A stretch of DNA of 64,000 nt, from assembly GCA_030562215.1 (NCBI GenBank), contig JAUPFL010000001.1, positions 3,212,501-3,276,500 on the forward strand, read 5' to 3'. The notes below the pieces were generated by a model that ran no database searches, was not told the DNA's origin, and saw only the letters and a list, made by a program, of their open reading frames with translations. The position numbers and the translations under genes are program-made. The stretch comes from Peribacillus frigoritolerans. GTDB lineage: Bacteria > Bacillota > Bacilli > Bacillales > DSM-1321. Positions 1 to 9,993 of this stretch are shown piece after piece. Within the stretch, counting starts at the first letter, position 1. Each line of letters opens with the position of its first letter.

Positions 1-22
1 AAGATCAAAGGAGTGAGTAAGA

Positions 23-235
23 ATGCTTTCAAATATAGGAATACCCGGTTTGGTGATCGTCCTCGTGATTGCACTGATTATTTTTGGACCGTCCAAGCTG
101 CCGGAAATAGGCCGTGCATTTGGCCGGACATTGTCCGAATTCAAAAGTGCAACCAAAGGATTGGTGAATGATACAGAAAAAGAAGATGAAAACGAGAATA
201 AAGCCGCATTGAGGGCTGTTAAAAAAGAGGGATGA
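23..235 (+). CDS. tatA: Sec-independent translocase subunit TatA
   Basis: This is the pore-forming subunit of the twin-arginine (Tat) system, which exports folded, often cofactor-containing proteins across the membrane. The 70-residue product has one hydrophobic helix at about residues 7-21, then the TatA hinge [14 protein letters not shown] at 21-34, an amphipathic helix and a charged tail. Length and order are typical for the family. The ATG follows an AAAGGAG ribosome site. tatC lies 110 bp downstream, as in Bacillus tatA-tatC pairs, whose partner substrate is often encoded close by. The Rieske protein at 50.6 kb has a Tat signal and is a possible client, although it is far away. What lies upstream is outside the window. 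Confidence 0.95.
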   Translation: MLSNIGIPGLVIVLVIALIIFGPSKLPEIGRAFGRTLSEFKSATKGLVNDTEKEDENENKAALRAVKKEG

Positions 236-345
236 ATTTAATGGGATAGAGCGGGCGGAAAGACTCGCCTGCTCCTTTTCATGAGAAGGGTTCGAGGGGA
301 AGAGCTATTTGCAGCAAATAATATGTCTAAAAAGGAGGAGTGAAA

Positions 346-1079
346 GTGGAGGGGAAGGATTTACACGTTATTGAACATATGGAGGAACTCCGAAGCAGAA
401 TCATTAAAACACTGATAGGTTTTCTGGCTTTTTCATAGTGAGTTTCATATTCGTACAGGATATTTATGAACTGCTCATTAAGGATTTGGAAGGAAAGCTT
501 GCCGTGCTCGGTCCAAGTGAGATCCTGTGGGTTTACATGATTATCGCTGCGGTTTGTGCAATAGCTGCAACGATTCCGCTAGCAGCCTATCAGTTATGGC
601 GCTTTGTGGCTCCAGCGCTGAAACCGGAAGAGAGAAGAGTTACATTTCGGTTCATACCCGGGCTCTTCATTCTATTCATCACCGGTATCTCATTTGGATA
701 TTTTGTGTTGTTTCCAATAGTGCTGGGTTTCCTCACTTCCCTATCGGCCGGGCAGTTCGAGATGATGTTCACAGCTGAAAAGTATTTCCGGTTCATGATT
801 AATTTGATCTTGCCTTTCGGGATTTTATTCGAGATGCCGCTTGTGGTCATGTTCCTGACCAGATTAGGCATCATCAATCCAACAGTGTTGAAAAAGTCAC
901 GTAAGATTTCTTATTTCATCCTGGTTGTCATCTCGATCCTGATTACGCCTCCTGATATAATTTCGGACATTTTGGTTATCGTCCCTTTGCTTGTGCTTTA
1001 TGAAGTGAGTGTACAGCTGTCCAATATGGTTTACCGAAAAAGGCTAATGAAAGATGAGGCAGCCTTACCTGTAACATGA
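346..1079 (+). CDS. tatC: Sec-independent translocase subunit TatC (1-nt frameshift)
   Basis: TatC is the multispanning receptor of the Tat translocase that binds twin-arginine signal peptides. The GTG start at 346 follows AAAGGAGGAG and opens with a TatC-like N-terminus (VIEHMEELRSRI). The reading frame then hits a stop at 436-438 and continues in another frame from about 438 to 1079 with several membrane helices and the conserved LPFGILFEMP segment. Adding one T to the T run at 429-433 joins both parts into about 244 residues, the usual family length. The break is therefore probably a sequencing deletion. A strong terminator follows at 1135, so tatA-tatC form one short operon. Confidence 0.92.
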
Positions 1080-1134
1080 AATGGCTGATCCACAACCTAA
1101 GAAACATTTCTTGGGAAATAGTTATTGAACACTA

Positions 1135-1166
1135 AAAAGTTGAGGGGCATATCCCTCAACTTTTTT
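1135..1166 (+). terminator. Rho-independent terminator after tatC
   Basis: A 12-bp stem (AAAAGTTGAGGG pairing with CCCTCAACTTTT) with a 6-nt loop is followed by a T run. It ends the tatA-tatC unit. Confidence 0.9.
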
Positions 1167-1668
1167 ATTGCGGAATAATACTTTTGGAAATGATTAGGGG
1201 TCATGCTGAATGACATCTTCGAACTAAGTCTGTGGAATCGAGTATACGATGTGGTTATGAAAGGGGGATTATGTTTTACTCTGTAAAAGCCTTCTCCTTG
1301 TCCTGCCTTGGGGAATTCAAATCAAATCATTCATGTAAATCAAAGGTTTTGTAAAGCGTTTAAAGGTATTCATAAGGTACATAAATTGTACAGAAATACT
1401 GCAGTGCCTTAATGATTATGTAGAAAAATGAACATCTTCAAGTTTCAATGGGGATGTTTTATTTTATTTTTAAGAAGGAGAGAGGATTCTGGTTAGCGAA
1501 TTATTGTATTCACTTGAACAGCTAAATGCATTCTGCGTATAATCATTCCAAACTATCGAAAGGGAAAAGGTTCGAATAAAAGGTGAATGTGCATCTATCG
1601 TTCAAGTATAAATATATATTTAGGGGGAAAAAACATTATCAAAATATCGAACAGGATGGTGAGAGTTT
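1167..1668. other. Intergenic region, little recognised
   Basis: About 500 bp without a credible gene. The only structure seen is a weak hairpin near 1428-1465 (AACATC and GATGTT arms followed by a T-rich stretch), which could be a degenerate terminator. No operator, repeat or RNA gene was recognised. Confidence 0.4.
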
Positions 1669-2299
1669 ATGAAGGATTTATTGAAAATTATTGCAGGAAA
1701 CATTTCCATGACCTTTGCCTATGCTTATTTAATCGTTCCCAATGAAATTATTAATGGCGGGGTAACTAGCTCGGCATTATTATTGAATGCATTATGGGGT
1801 TATAACATTGCCATGCTCGCCAATTTCGTTACAGGATTACTGTTAATCATTTGTTTAGTTTTTCTAGGGAAAGAGTACTTTTTTAAGTCGATCGTAAGTT
1901 CCCTTAGCTATATGGTTTTTTAAATTTTTTTATTCATTGAACGTTAATTTTGATATGAATATCGTTTTAGTGATTTTCATTTCGTCGATTTTAATAGCGA
2001 TAGGATATTATTTATGTATAACAGCAAATGCCTCCACTGTTGGCTTTGACGTGATCGCCTTAATTTTACATCACAAAAATGAAAAAATAGATATTGCAGT
2101 GACAATAAGGATTATTAATCTTATCGTACTGCTATTGGGCCTTCTTGTTTACGGTTATGCATCGATTGTTAAGGGAATAGCCTTTACATTGTTTTTTTCA
2201 TACCTTTTAAAGAAAATGCTGGATAGGAAGCAGAAGGCAGTAAAGTCAGCAACTGAAAGTGTATTGGATGAAACCCCAAGGGTTACAGAAGTAAAATAA
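1669..2299 (+). CDS. YitT family membrane protein (1-nt frameshift)
   Basis: This is an integral membrane protein of the YitT/DUF161 family, whose molecular function is not firmly known. The N-terminal part (1669-1923) has the family opening, with a GGVTSSALLLNALWG segment and two or three hydrophobic helices. The second part (about 1925-2299) continues with ASTVGFDVIALILHHK and two more helices, ending in a charged tail. Removing one T from the run at 1916-1921 joins the halves into about 209 residues. That is shorter than many YitT proteins, which carry an extra C-terminal DUF2179 domain, so this is a short form. It stands alone between the tat operon and the permease promoter. Confidence 0.75.
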
Positions 2300-2379
2300 A
2301 TAAAATTGCAGACTTAAAGGAGACCGTTTGTTTTACTTGAAAACTTTCATTTTGTTATCTAAATATTCTGATTTTTAAA

Positions 2380-2408
2380 TTGACTTTAAAAAAATCAGAG
2401 TGTATTAT
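2380..2408 (+). promoter_or_regulatory. Sigma-A promoter P1 of the sulfonate/phosphonate locus
   Basis: TTGACT at 2380-2385 and TATTAT at 2403-2408 are separated by exactly 17 bp. The same two hexamers and spacing recur before xsc (5682-5710). The operator at 2422 starts just downstream of the expected start site, so it would be well placed for repression. Confidence 0.75.
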
Positions 2409-2421
2409 AACACATAGAAAG

Positions 2422-2451
2422 TGGTACTAACATCATGACGTAATGATGTTA
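2422..2451 (+). promoter_or_regulatory. Candidate GntR/HutC operator O1
   Basis: TGGTACTAACATCA at 2422-2435 matches sites at 5723 and 11263 in the form TGRTAC-NN-ACRTYR, a short dyad of the type bound by HutC-subfamily GntR regulators. It sits within a longer inverted repeat (AACATCAT, 6-nt spacer, ATGATGTT) at 2429-2450. The likely binding protein is the regulator at 11307. This is inference from recurrence and position. Confidence 0.6.
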
Positions 2452-2660
2452 GATCCGCTTCGAATTTCAAAATAGCCTTAAGGAAGGAGGACTAGTGATA
2501 ATAGAATCTTAAGTTCATAGCGTCTTACCCTGTGTTGTTTGAAAATGCCATGTTTCCAAGTTCCCACTATCTTTGTGAAAGTGTAAAGGACAGGCAGCTT
2601 AAAAGCCTGTTTTTACATTCAAGTAGCGATTATCTTAGTGATTCCCCAAAATATTGAAAG
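2452..2660 (+). promoter_or_regulatory. Leader of the permease mRNA with tiny ORF and internal terminator
   Basis: The region between P1 and the permease contains a near-perfect ribosome site (AAGGAAGGAGG, 2480-2490) followed by GTG at 2495 and a stop after five codons. Downstream is a terminator-like hairpin (ACAGGC 2590-2595, GCCTGT 2605-2610, then T residues). Either this is an attenuating leader with a minute leader peptide, or it is the remains of a deleted first gene. Nothing else was recognised. Confidence 0.4.
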
Positions 2661-4084
2661 TTGGTGGAGGGTATGAAACATCAACAGGAAGAACTGAAAC
2701 CAGGTCTGAAACAAAGGCATTTAACGATGATATCTTTGAGTGGTGTCATAGGCGCTGGTTTATTCGTAGGAAGTGGTATCATTATTGGTCAAACGGGCCC
2801 CGGGGCGATATTATCATATGTTTTGGCAGGCTTGATCGTTGTTTTAGTGATGAGGATGCTTGGGGAAATGGCCACAGTGAATCCCAATACTGGATCTTTT
2901 GCCGTTTATGCAAGAGAGGGGATAGGCGAATGGGCCGGTTTTACAACAGGTTGGTTATATTGGTTCTTTTGGGTTATCGTAATTGCTTTGGAAGCAACGG
3001 CTGGAGCAGCAATCATACACAGCTGGCTTCCTTCCGTTCCCGTCTGGGTCATAAGTCTGTCATTGATCATCCTATTGAAAATGACGAATATTTTTTCCGT
3101 AAAATCGTTTGGTGAGTTCGAATACTGGTTTTCAATCATTAAGATAATCAGTATCATACTATTTTTGTGCCTTGGTGTGGCAGTGATATTAGGGTTTATC
3201 CCAACGATAAAACCACCTGGCGTTTCCAATCTTTTGAATTTCGGCGGTTTTATTCCAAATGGGCTAAGTTCTGTCCTTGTTGGTGTCGCAATTGTTTTTC
3301 ATGCATTTGTTGGAGTGGAGATTCCAGCGATTGCCGCGGGTGAAACCAGTGATCCGGTTAAATCAGTTAGAAGTGCATTGAATAGTGTGGTTTGGCGAAT
3401 CCTGATTTTCTATATTGGGTCCATCGCCATACTAGTGACGCTATTACCATGGAATTCGGCTTCTTTGCTGAAAAGTCCATTTGTTGCCGTACTTGAAATG
3501 CTGGGAATCCCTTCTGCTGCCCTGATCATGAATATAGTGATTCTCATTGCATTGCTTTCCTGTTTGAATTCGGGATTATATACGAGTTCAAGAATGTTAT
3601 TTTCACTTGCACAAAAGGGTGACGCCCCAAAGATATTTTCTAAAGTGAGCAAGAACGGCGTACCAATATTTGCTGTAGTCGGCTCTACTTTATTCGCCTT
3701 TATCAGCACCATTTTCAGTTATGTTTCACCTGATAAAATCTTTTTCTTTTAGTGAATTCCTCGGGCGGAGTCGGAATTCTTGTTTATCTGGCCATTGCTG
3801 TTTCCCATCTCCGATTAAGGAAGAGAATGGAGAAAGAAAATCCCGGAATTTTTAAGATCAAGATGTGGTTATTCCCGTATTTGACTTATGCAACCATAAT
3901 TTCCATGATTTCCGTATTAATATTAATGGCCTTTATCGATTCGCAGCGTCCACAGTTCATCTTTACCATGCTATTTAGCTTGATCGTTATTTGTTCATTC
4001 TTTTTCATTCGGCGAAAAAAAGCGAAGTATATGGAGAATGAATTAAATATTGTTTCTGGTTCCCCTAATTCTGAAAAGTTATAG
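2661..4084 (+). CDS. APC-family amino acid permease, GabP-like (1-nt frameshift)
   Basis: This is a proton-coupled amino acid permease of the APC/GabP type, with an expected 12 membrane helices. The N-terminus has the family signature RHLTMISLSGVIGAGLFVGSG, followed by EYWFSIIKI and further helices. The first 363 codons end at a stop at 3750-3752, and the last 110 codons resume in another frame. Adding one T to the run at 3747-3750 restores a 474-residue protein of normal length. The start is uncertain: TTG 2661, GTG 2664 or ATG 2673 are all in frame, and GGTGGAGGG overlaps them. As first gene of the operon controlled by P1/O1, it is a good candidate for uptake of taurine or 2-aminoethylphosphonate, both zwitterions like GABA. 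The substrate is inferred. Confidence 0.85.
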
Positions 4085-4248
4085 CTTTGGCTCTGAACCA
4101 TTGGCTTAATTTAAGGTTACTTCTATGGAATTCCTCAGACAAAATTCTTCAATCACTAATCAGCTAGAATATGATTTCCCATTGAAAAAGAGAGTTGTGC
4201 CAATAAGTGCTTGGTGCCATCTGTCTTTTAAATCATGAAGGAGGGATT

Positions 4249-4707
4249 ATGTTGAATGGTTTTCGTGTAATAACTTATGGGGTTGTCCTTGGAGTCATAT
4301 TGCTGTCAGGCTGCAATAATTCAGAAAAACCGGACGAGGTTCAACAAGAAAAAAGTCCAGTCATGAATGAAAATCCGGATGCAAATACGGGTGAAACCAA
4401 AAATGAAGAGCTTATTAAAAAAGGTGTCGGCGATGTGATTCAATCCATAAAAGGATTGGAAACAGAAATAAGTACGGAGGCGGATACAAAGAAAATTCAA
4501 GAAATGGGAAAGGAAATCAGTTCTGTTTGGGATTCGATAGAAAAGCAAGTGGAAGATGAATACCCAAATTGGTATGAAAGGATCGAGAAAAACCTTTACC
4601 CATTAATTGGGGAGTCAGGGAATCCGGAAAAGGACCTTGAAAAGATTAAACGACTCTCTTTAGCTACTAAAAAAGATCTACAGTTATTTTTGGAAGAAGT
4701 GAATTGA
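4249..4707 (+). CDS. Predicted lipoprotein, function unknown
   Basis: A 152-residue protein whose N-terminus is a lipoprotein signal: a hydrophobic stretch ending in the lipobox LLSGC, so the mature protein should be anchored by Cys21 on the outer face of the membrane. The mature part is acidic and polar, with predicted amphipathic helices and a Trp/Tyr-rich patch (YPNWYERIEKNLYP) near the middle. No domain was recognised. ATG 4249 follows AAGGAGGG and is preferred over an upstream in-frame ATG at 4207 that has no good ribosome site. It lies between the permease and phnX in the same direction, so it may help ligand capture or be a passenger. Confidence 0.7.
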   Translation: MLNGFRVITYGVVLGVILLSGCNNSEKPDEVQQEKSPVMNENPDANTGETKNEELIKKGVGDVIQSIKGLETEISTEADTKKIQEMGKEISSVWDSIEKQVEDEYPNWYERIEKNLYPLIGESGNPEKDLEKIKRLSLATKKDLQLFLEEVN

Positions 4708-4758
4708 ATTCTCTTCATACCCGGATTTAGCACGTTTGGTGATTTTGGAGGAGGTAAG

Positions 4759-5625
4759 ATGAGGAGGGAGCATAGATTGGAAAGGGCAAAAGAATGCAAA
4801 GAGGTTCAGGCAGTGATATTCGATTGGGCAGGAACGACGGTAGATTATGGTTGTTTTGCGCCGGTCCAAGCATTTGTTGAGATATTCAGGATAAGGGGGA
4901 TAGATATTACCATTAAGGAAGCAAGAGAACCTATGGGTTTATTGAAATTGGATCATATTATGGAACTCCTGAAAATGAAACGAATTTCTAATTCATGGAT
5001 TGCTAAATTCGGGAAAGAACCGGACGAAAGAGATCTAAATTCATTATATAAGGACTTTGAGGCTTTGCTTTTTAAGGTTCTAAAGGATAACGCCAAGCCA
5101 ATACCCGGCGTAATTGAATTAGTCGGCCGTTTAAGGCAGCAAGGAATAAAAATCGGTTCGACAACAGGGTATACTCGTGAAATGATTGATGTTGTTAAAG
5201 AAGAGGCGAAAAAATGGGGCTATCAACCCGATTCCATCGTTGCGTCTACCGAAGTGCCAACAGGAAGGCCCGCCCCTTGGATGTGCTTTAAGACGGCGAT
5301 GAATCTCCAAGTGTATCCACTCAGCAAAATCGTTAAAGTGGGAGATACGATCAGTGATATCAAAGAAGGCATTTCTGCGGGAATGTGGACTGTTGCCGTA
5401 TTGAAAGGCGGCAGTGAAATCGGACTTTCAGAAGCAGAAATCAATGAAATGGAACCTTATGATCTGCAAAAACGGATGAAAAATGCAGAAAACCGCTTTT
5501 TGAATGCAGGTGCCGATTTCGTAATTGATGAAATAGGTGATTTATTGGAGATCATCGATAGAATCAACTACAGATTGACAGAAAAAAGGATATATTTATT
5601 GGTTAAAAAAGAGTCAAATACATGA
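4759..5625 (+). CDS. phnX: Phosphonoacetaldehyde hydrolase (phosphonatase)
   Basis: PhnX cleaves the C-P bond of phosphonoacetaldehyde to acetaldehyde and phosphate, the second step in 2-aminoethylphosphonate use. The 288-residue protein has the HAD nucleophile motif VIFDWAGTTVDYGCFAP with Asp22, and the cap-domain MGLLK whose Lys63 is the Schiff-base lysine. The 41-residue spacing between them equals that in the Bacillus cereus enzyme as I recall it (Asp12, Lys53). Later come KIGSTTGYTREM and VGDTISDIKEG. ATG follows GGAGGAGG. No phnW (class V aminotransferase) is present; the nearest aminotransferase is the class III enzyme at 7686. It shares the P1 transcript with the permease and lipoprotein. 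Confidence 0.95.
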   Translation: MRREHRLERAKECKEVQAVIFDWAGTTVDYGCFAPVQAFVEIFRIRGIDITIKEAREPMGLLKLDHIMELLKMKRISNSWIAKFGKEPDERDLNSLYKDFEALLFKVLKDNAKPIPGVIELVGRLRQQGIKIGSTTGYTREMIDVVKEEAKKWGYQPDSIVASTEVPTGRPAPWMCFKTAMNLQVYPLSKIVKVGDTISDIKEGISAGMWTVAVLKGGSEIGLSEAEINEMEPYDLQKRMKNAENRFLNAGADFVIDEIGDLLEIIDRINYRLTEKRIYLLVKKESNT

Positions 5626-5681
5626 GTTAGTGACTATGATGGTCGGAGGTTTAAATTAATTCAAAATATTCAAATTATTTA

Positions 5682-5710
5682 TTGACTGTTACGCCTAATG
5701 GTAGTATTAT
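5682..5710 (+). promoter_or_regulatory. Sigma-A promoter P2 before xsc
   Basis: TTGACT at 5682-5687 and TATTAT at 5705-5710 with 17-bp spacing are the same hexamers and spacing as P1. The operator O2 begins 12 bp downstream. Confidence 0.75.
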
Positions 5711-5722
5711 ACATCTTATAAC

Positions 5723-5750
5723 TGGTACGGACGTCGCTACGTCATTATCA
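5723..5750 (+). promoter_or_regulatory. Candidate GntR/HutC operator O2
   Basis: TGGTACGGACGTCG at 5723-5736 matches the TGRTAC-NN-ACRTYR pattern of O1 and O3 and lies at the same distance from its -10 box as O1. The flanking TACGTCATTATCAG recurs with one change at about 22606-22620. Confidence 0.6.
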
Positions 5751-5780
5751 GAAATAAATATAAATTAAGGAGAATGTGCT

Positions 5781-7544
5781 ATGGTCGAAACAAAAATGTT
5801 AAGAGGTACGAAAGTTAAAATGACACCAAGTGAAGCCATCGTTGAGACATTAGTGGCCGAGGGAGTTAAACATATCTCGGGAATTCTGGGATCTGCTTTC
5901 ATGGATATGCTTGATTTATTGCCAACTGCCGGCATTCGTTTCATTGGTGTCCGCCATGAACAAAGTGCAGCACATATGGAAGATGCCTATTGTCGTGTCT
6001 CTGGTGTTGCAGGAGTTGTCATCGGGCAAAACGGACCAGGAATGACGAATATGGTCACCTCTGTTGCAGCGGCCAATCAAGCTCATACTCCAATGGTGGT
6101 CATATCACCCTCAGCTGGTACACCTACAGTTGGATGGGATGGTTTCCAGGAATGCGATCAGGTTTCCATCTTCAAGGCAATCACGAAAGAAACGGTTAGA
6201 GTGACACACCCAGGCCGGGTCGCTGATTGCCTTAGGACAGCATTTCGGATTGCCTATGCCGAGAGGGGACCGGTTTTATTCGATATCCCGCGTGATTACT
6301 TCTATGGCGAAGTGGAAGATCAAATACTTCAGCCACATCAATATCGCGTAGATGAAAGGGGCTGCGGATCTTCTGCATCCTTGGATAGAGCGGCAGAAAT
6401 TTTAGCAGAAGCTGAGTATCCGGTCATCATTTCCGGTAGGGGAACGGTTGATTCCGATGGCATTGAGGAAATTAAGAATATTGCAGAATATTTAACAGCT
6501 CCGGTAGCTGTCTCCTATATGCATAATGATGCTTTTCCTGCTGATCATCCATTGTCAGTCGGCCCAATCGGTTACATGGGTTCAAAGGCTGCCATGAATA
6601 CACTTAAGAAAGCGGACGTCATATTGGCGGTAGGCACAAGATTATCCGTATTTGGAACGCTGCCATGCTATGACATTGATTATTTCCCTAAAGATGCGCA
6701 AATCATCCAAATAGATATTAACCCAAGGCAAATAGCGAGGACGCACCCTGTGGAAGTCGGGATCATCGGGGATGCCCGCGAAGCGAGTCGTGAAATCCTG
6801 AAACGGTTGAAGGCTAGTAAACCAAACCTAAAACAAGAAAAAGAGCGGATAGTAGAAGTTACGAATGAAAAACAAAAATGGGAAGAAGAATTGGTGAAAC
6901 TTGCGATGATCGATGGAACCCCGATCAATCCGCGTCGAGCCCTATTGGAATTGACTAAAGTGTTGCCTGAAAATGCCATCGTTACTACAGATATCGGTAA
7001 TGTATCTTCAACTGCAAACGCTTACTTAAAATTCAATCAGGGACGCAGGCATATCGCTGCGCTAACATTCGGGAATACGGGATTTGCTTACCCATCCGCA
7101 CTAGGTGCCAAATTAGCTGAGCCGAATACGCCTGTTTTAGCCATTGTTGGAGATGGCGCGTGGGGCATGAGCTTACATGAAGTGAGTACGGCCGTTGAAG
7201 AAAACATACCGGTCATAGCATGTGTCTTCAATAATAATGCATGGTGCGCAGAGAAAAAGAATCAAGTCGATTTTTATAATAACCGTTTTGTAGGGGCGGA
7301 TATCCAAAATCCTGATTTTGCAGAAGTCGCCCGATCAATGGGTGCTGTAGGTATTAGGGTGGAAAAAGCTGACGAGTTAGGCTCTGTCATTGAAAAAGCA
7401 ATAAAATCAAACAAACCGACTGTCATTGATATACAAGTGGATGGAACACAATTGGCTCCGCCATTTAGAAAAGATGCATTAAAAATGCCTACTAGATTAT
7501 TAGAAAAATATTCTCATTTAGATTATAAAAACTGGGATAAATAA
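5781..7544 (+). CDS. xsc: Sulfoacetaldehyde acetyltransferase
   Basis: Xsc is a thiamine-diphosphate enzyme that converts sulfoacetaldehyde and phosphate to acetyl phosphate and sulfite, the desulfonating step of taurine breakdown. The 587-residue protein has the N-terminal ThDP domain with the proton-relay Glu60 ([11 protein letters not shown]), a central domain, and the C-terminal ThDP-binding motif GDGAWG at 457-462 followed 24 residues later by NNNAW. Length and motifs match Xsc better than acetolactate synthase. ATG follows AAGGAG. It is intact and is the first gene after P2/O2, followed by the aminotransferase that should supply its substrate. The family call is firm; physiological substrate is by homology. 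Confidence 0.93.
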   Translation: MVETKMLRGTKVKMTPSEAIVETLVAEGVKHISGILGSAFMDMLDLLPTAGIRFIGVRHEQSAAHMEDAYCRVSGVAGVVIGQNGPGMTNMVTSVAAANQAHTPMVVISPSAGTPTVGWDGFQECDQVSIFKAITKETVRVTHPGRVADCLRTAFRIAYAERGPVLFDIPRDYFYGEVEDQILQPHQYRVDERGCGSSASLDRAAEILAEAEYPVIISGRGTVDSDGIEEIKNIAEYLTAPVAVSYMHNDAFPADHPLSVGPIGYMGSKAAMNTLKKADVILAVGTRLSVFGTLPCYDIDYFPKDAQIIQIDINPRQIARTHPVEVGIIGDAREASREILKRLKASKPNLKQEKERIVEVTNEKQKWEEELVKLAMIDGTPINPRRALLELTKVLPENAIVTTDIGNVSSTANAYLKFNQGRRHIAALTFGNTGFAYPSALGAKLAEPNTPVLAIVGDGAWGMSLHEVSTAVEENIPVIACVFNNNAWCAEKKNQVDFYNNRFVGADIQNPDFAEVARSMGAVGIRVEKADELGSVIEKAIKSNKPTVIDIQVDGTQLAPPFRKDALKMPTRLLEKYSHLDYKNWDK

Positions 7545-7685
7545 GAGTGTGAAAAAGGTGATAGGACAGCTGCGGTGACTTGGTGAACTATTTGGGTCAT
7601 CGCACCATCACCAATTCGTTTTAAAAGGTCTGTAACAGCATGGGAACTTAACTTAATGCATTCAATGAAAAATAAGGGGGTTTCA

Positions 7686-9047
7686 ATGGTGAAGATGGAA
7701 ACTGAAACGAAAGACCTTGTTCAAATGGATAAAGACCATTTATGGCATGCGATGCATCGCTATAATGAGAAGGATGCTCCCATGATGGCTACAGAAGGAT
7801 CCGGCTCATGGTTCACAGATACTAAAGGGGATAAATATTTAGATGGTGTTTCCGGTTTATGGTGCTTGAACCTTGGTCACGGACGAAAAGAGATTGCCCA
7901 GGCAGCCTATGAACAAATGATTAACTTATCTTACTTCCCTTTAACGTTAAGTCATAAGCCGGCAATCGAATTATCTGCAAAAATAAGTGAACATTTAAAG
8001 GGCTCTTATACAACTTTTTTTACGAACAGCGGCTCTGAGGCGAATGAGACAGCTTTTAAAATAGCCAGGCAATATCATTCCCAAAATGGCAAGCAGGGTA
8101 AATACAAGTTCATCTCAAGGTATAGAGCTTATCATGGCAATACTTTTGGCGCGCTAAGCGCAACTGCACAGGCTAATCGGAGAGTGAAATATGATCCGGC
8201 CGTTCCAGGATTCCTGCATGTGCCGCCACCGTACAGTTATCGAAGCCCGTTTGGGGAAAACGTTGAAAACTCCGATTTGCTTGCAGCTGAATATATCGAT
8301 CAGGTCATTAACTTTGAAGGAGCTGAGACGGTAGCAGGTGTAATCCTTGAACCATTCATCTCTGGTGGCGGGGTCCTTATTCCTTCAAAAGAATACTTAA
8401 CGAGGGTTTCGGAAATCTGTAAGAAGCATGATGTTCTATTGATTGTGGATGAAGTGGTTTCAGGTTTTGGAAGAACCGGAAAAATGTTTGGGTTCATGCA
8501 CTCAGATGGGGTTCAACCGGATATTGTTACGATGGCAAAGGGTTTGACCAGCGGTTATCTTCCACTTGGAGCAACGGCAGTGAATTCCAGGATTTATGAG
8601 AAATTCAAAGAGAACGGTAATTTAAATCATTTCAGACATGTGTCAACTTATGGAGGCCATCCTGCATCTTGCGCAGTTGCGTTAAAGAACATTGAAATCT
8701 TGGAAAATGAAAACATCGTTCAACGAGTATCTGAACTTAGTGAATCGACACTAAATGAGCTCTTTGAATTGACAGCCCTGGATAAAGTAGGGGAAGTTCG
8801 GGGAGTTGGTTTTTTATATGGCATCGAATTAGTGGAAGATAAAAAGGCAAAAACGCCTGTTTCCGATGAGTTCATGGGTAAAATAATCGGGGCATGCAAG
8901 GAAAAGGGTCTTATCATCGGCCGTAATGGTGATACGGTTCCTGGATATGGTAATGTACTCATCATCGCACCGCCTTTATCTTCGACCGTTGAAGATTTAC
9001 GCTTTGTCATAGAAACGGTTAAATCCGTTTTATGTGAATTATGCTAA
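7686..9047 (+). CDS. tpa: Class III aminotransferase, probably taurine--pyruvate aminotransferase
   Basis: This PLP enzyme most likely moves the amino group of taurine to pyruvate, giving sulfoacetaldehyde and alanine. It has the class III signatures FTNSGSEANE, the DEVVSGFGRTG segment and the PLP lysine in MAKGLTSGY (Lys285 from the chosen start), and is about 453 residues long. ATG 7686 is chosen because AATAAGGGGG precedes it; an in-frame ATG at 7656 lacks a ribosome site. It directly follows xsc. Because phnX is in the same regulon and no phnW is seen, it may also act on 2-aminoethylphosphonate. That dual role is inference. Other omega-amino acid aminotransferases look similar, so the exact substrate is not proven. 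Confidence 0.8.
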   Translation: MVKMETETKDLVQMDKDHLWHAMHRYNEKDAPMMATEGSGSWFTDTKGDKYLDGVSGLWCLNLGHGRKEIAQAAYEQMINLSYFPLTLSHKPAIELSAKISEHLKGSYTTFFTNSGSEANETAFKIARQYHSQNGKQGKYKFISRYRAYHGNTFGALSATAQANRRVKYDPAVPGFLHVPPPYSYRSPFGENVENSDLLAAEYIDQVINFEGAETVAGVILEPFISGGGVLIPSKEYLTRVSEICKKHDVLLIVDEVVSGFGRTGKMFGFMHSDGVQPDIVTMAKGLTSGYLPLGATAVNSRIYEKFKENGNLNHFRHVSTYGGHPASCAVALKNIEILENENIVQRVSELSESTLNELFELTALDKVGEVRGVGFLYGIELVEDKKAKTPVSDEFMGKIIGACKEKGLIIGRNGDTVPGYGNVLIIAPPLSSTVEDLRFVIETVKSVLCELC

Positions 9048-9100
9048 CCAAAAAGATGATGAGCTTTAGGGTGCTATCTATTATATAGAAGAATATGAAG

Positions 9101-9146
9101 ATGGGCATGATATGTCTAGCCGATTTGACATCCATGTCCATTTTTT
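9101..9146 (+). terminator. Terminator-like hairpin after the aminotransferase
   Basis: ATGGGCATGATATGTC (9101-9116) pairs imperfectly with GACATCCATGTCCAT, followed by six T. It may end or attenuate the xsc-tpa transcript before the bshB2-like gene. Confidence 0.6.
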
Positions 9147-9199
9147 CATATTGGGTCTAACCGTGTGGGAAAACTGGAGAAACCGAAGTAGGAGGAAAT

Positions 9200-9948
9200 A
9201 TGCAATCACAACAAAGGTTATTGGTGGTTCTAGCACATCCCGATGATGAGTCATTCCTGTGTGGCGGAACCATTGCTAAAATGTCCGAGCGAGGTGTTCA
9301 GATAACTTTAATATGTGCGACAAAAGGCGAAATGGGCAGACGCATGGGAAATCCCATTCTTACAACAAGGGAGACATTGCCAGAACTAAGGGTAGAGGAG
9401 TTAAAAAGAGCTTGTGAAGAATTGGGGATCAGTGACCTGCGATTTTTAAACATAAGGGATAAAACGATTGAATTTGAAAGCTTCGATTTATTGGCGGCGA
9501 GAATCGTAAAGGTGATTCGTGAAGTTCAACCGGAGGCACTAGTTACATTCCATGAGAAATACGGGGGCATCCAGATCATTGTGCGATTGGCCGTGCTGCA
9601 GCATTTGCTTTCTTAAAATCCGGTGATCCCGATTTTTATCCAGATCCAGTATTTCCAGCTTTTAAGGTTCATAGTCTGTACTTTGTCCTTTGGCATGCTT
9701 TTTATGATGAATGGTTAAAGGAAAACGGGCTGAGCCGTATCACAGAAGTGAATATAGCAGGGACTTTACAGAAAAAGATCCGTGCCTTAAGGTCACATCG
9801 TTCCCAGACTTTAGCGGTTCCTGAATTGTGGGAGAATCAAAATCCAAGTTTGCCTTTTTTAAAGGAAACCGAGTATTTTATCAAAGGGGATTCACTTCCT
9901 AATATAGGAGAAAACGATTTTTTTCAAACGATTGAAAGGATGGGATGA
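9200..9948 (+). CDS. bshB2: LmbE/PIG-L family deacetylase, BshB2-like (1-nt frameshift)
   Basis: This is a zinc-dependent N-acetylglucosaminyl deacetylase-like protein, closest to BshB2 (YojG) of Bacillus, which removes acetyl from GlcNAc-malate in bacillithiol synthesis or deacetylates bacillithiol conjugates. It has the zinc motif AHPDDE at 13-18, the family segment IRDKTIEFE, and the second zinc motif HPDH once the frame is corrected. One G is missing in the run at 9563-9567; with it the protein is 249 residues. ATG follows GTAGGAGG. Its place between the aminotransferase and the YeiH-type exporter suggests a link between thiol chemistry and sulfite handling, but that is only inference. 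Confidence 0.8.
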
Positions 9949-9993
9949 TACGTAATTTGGGGTATAGTTTTATCTGGAAAGGGGGAAGGATGT

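Noticed and set aside
2654..3115. Open frame of 153 codons overlapping the permease
   Set aside because: Composition is that of a shifted frame of the permease gene (rich in Arg, Trp and Cys), with no family features.
7545..7685. Possible riboswitch or attenuator between xsc and the aminotransferase
   Set aside because: Only a weak GCGGTGAC / GTCATCGC pairing is seen, without a T run or any known aptamer pattern.
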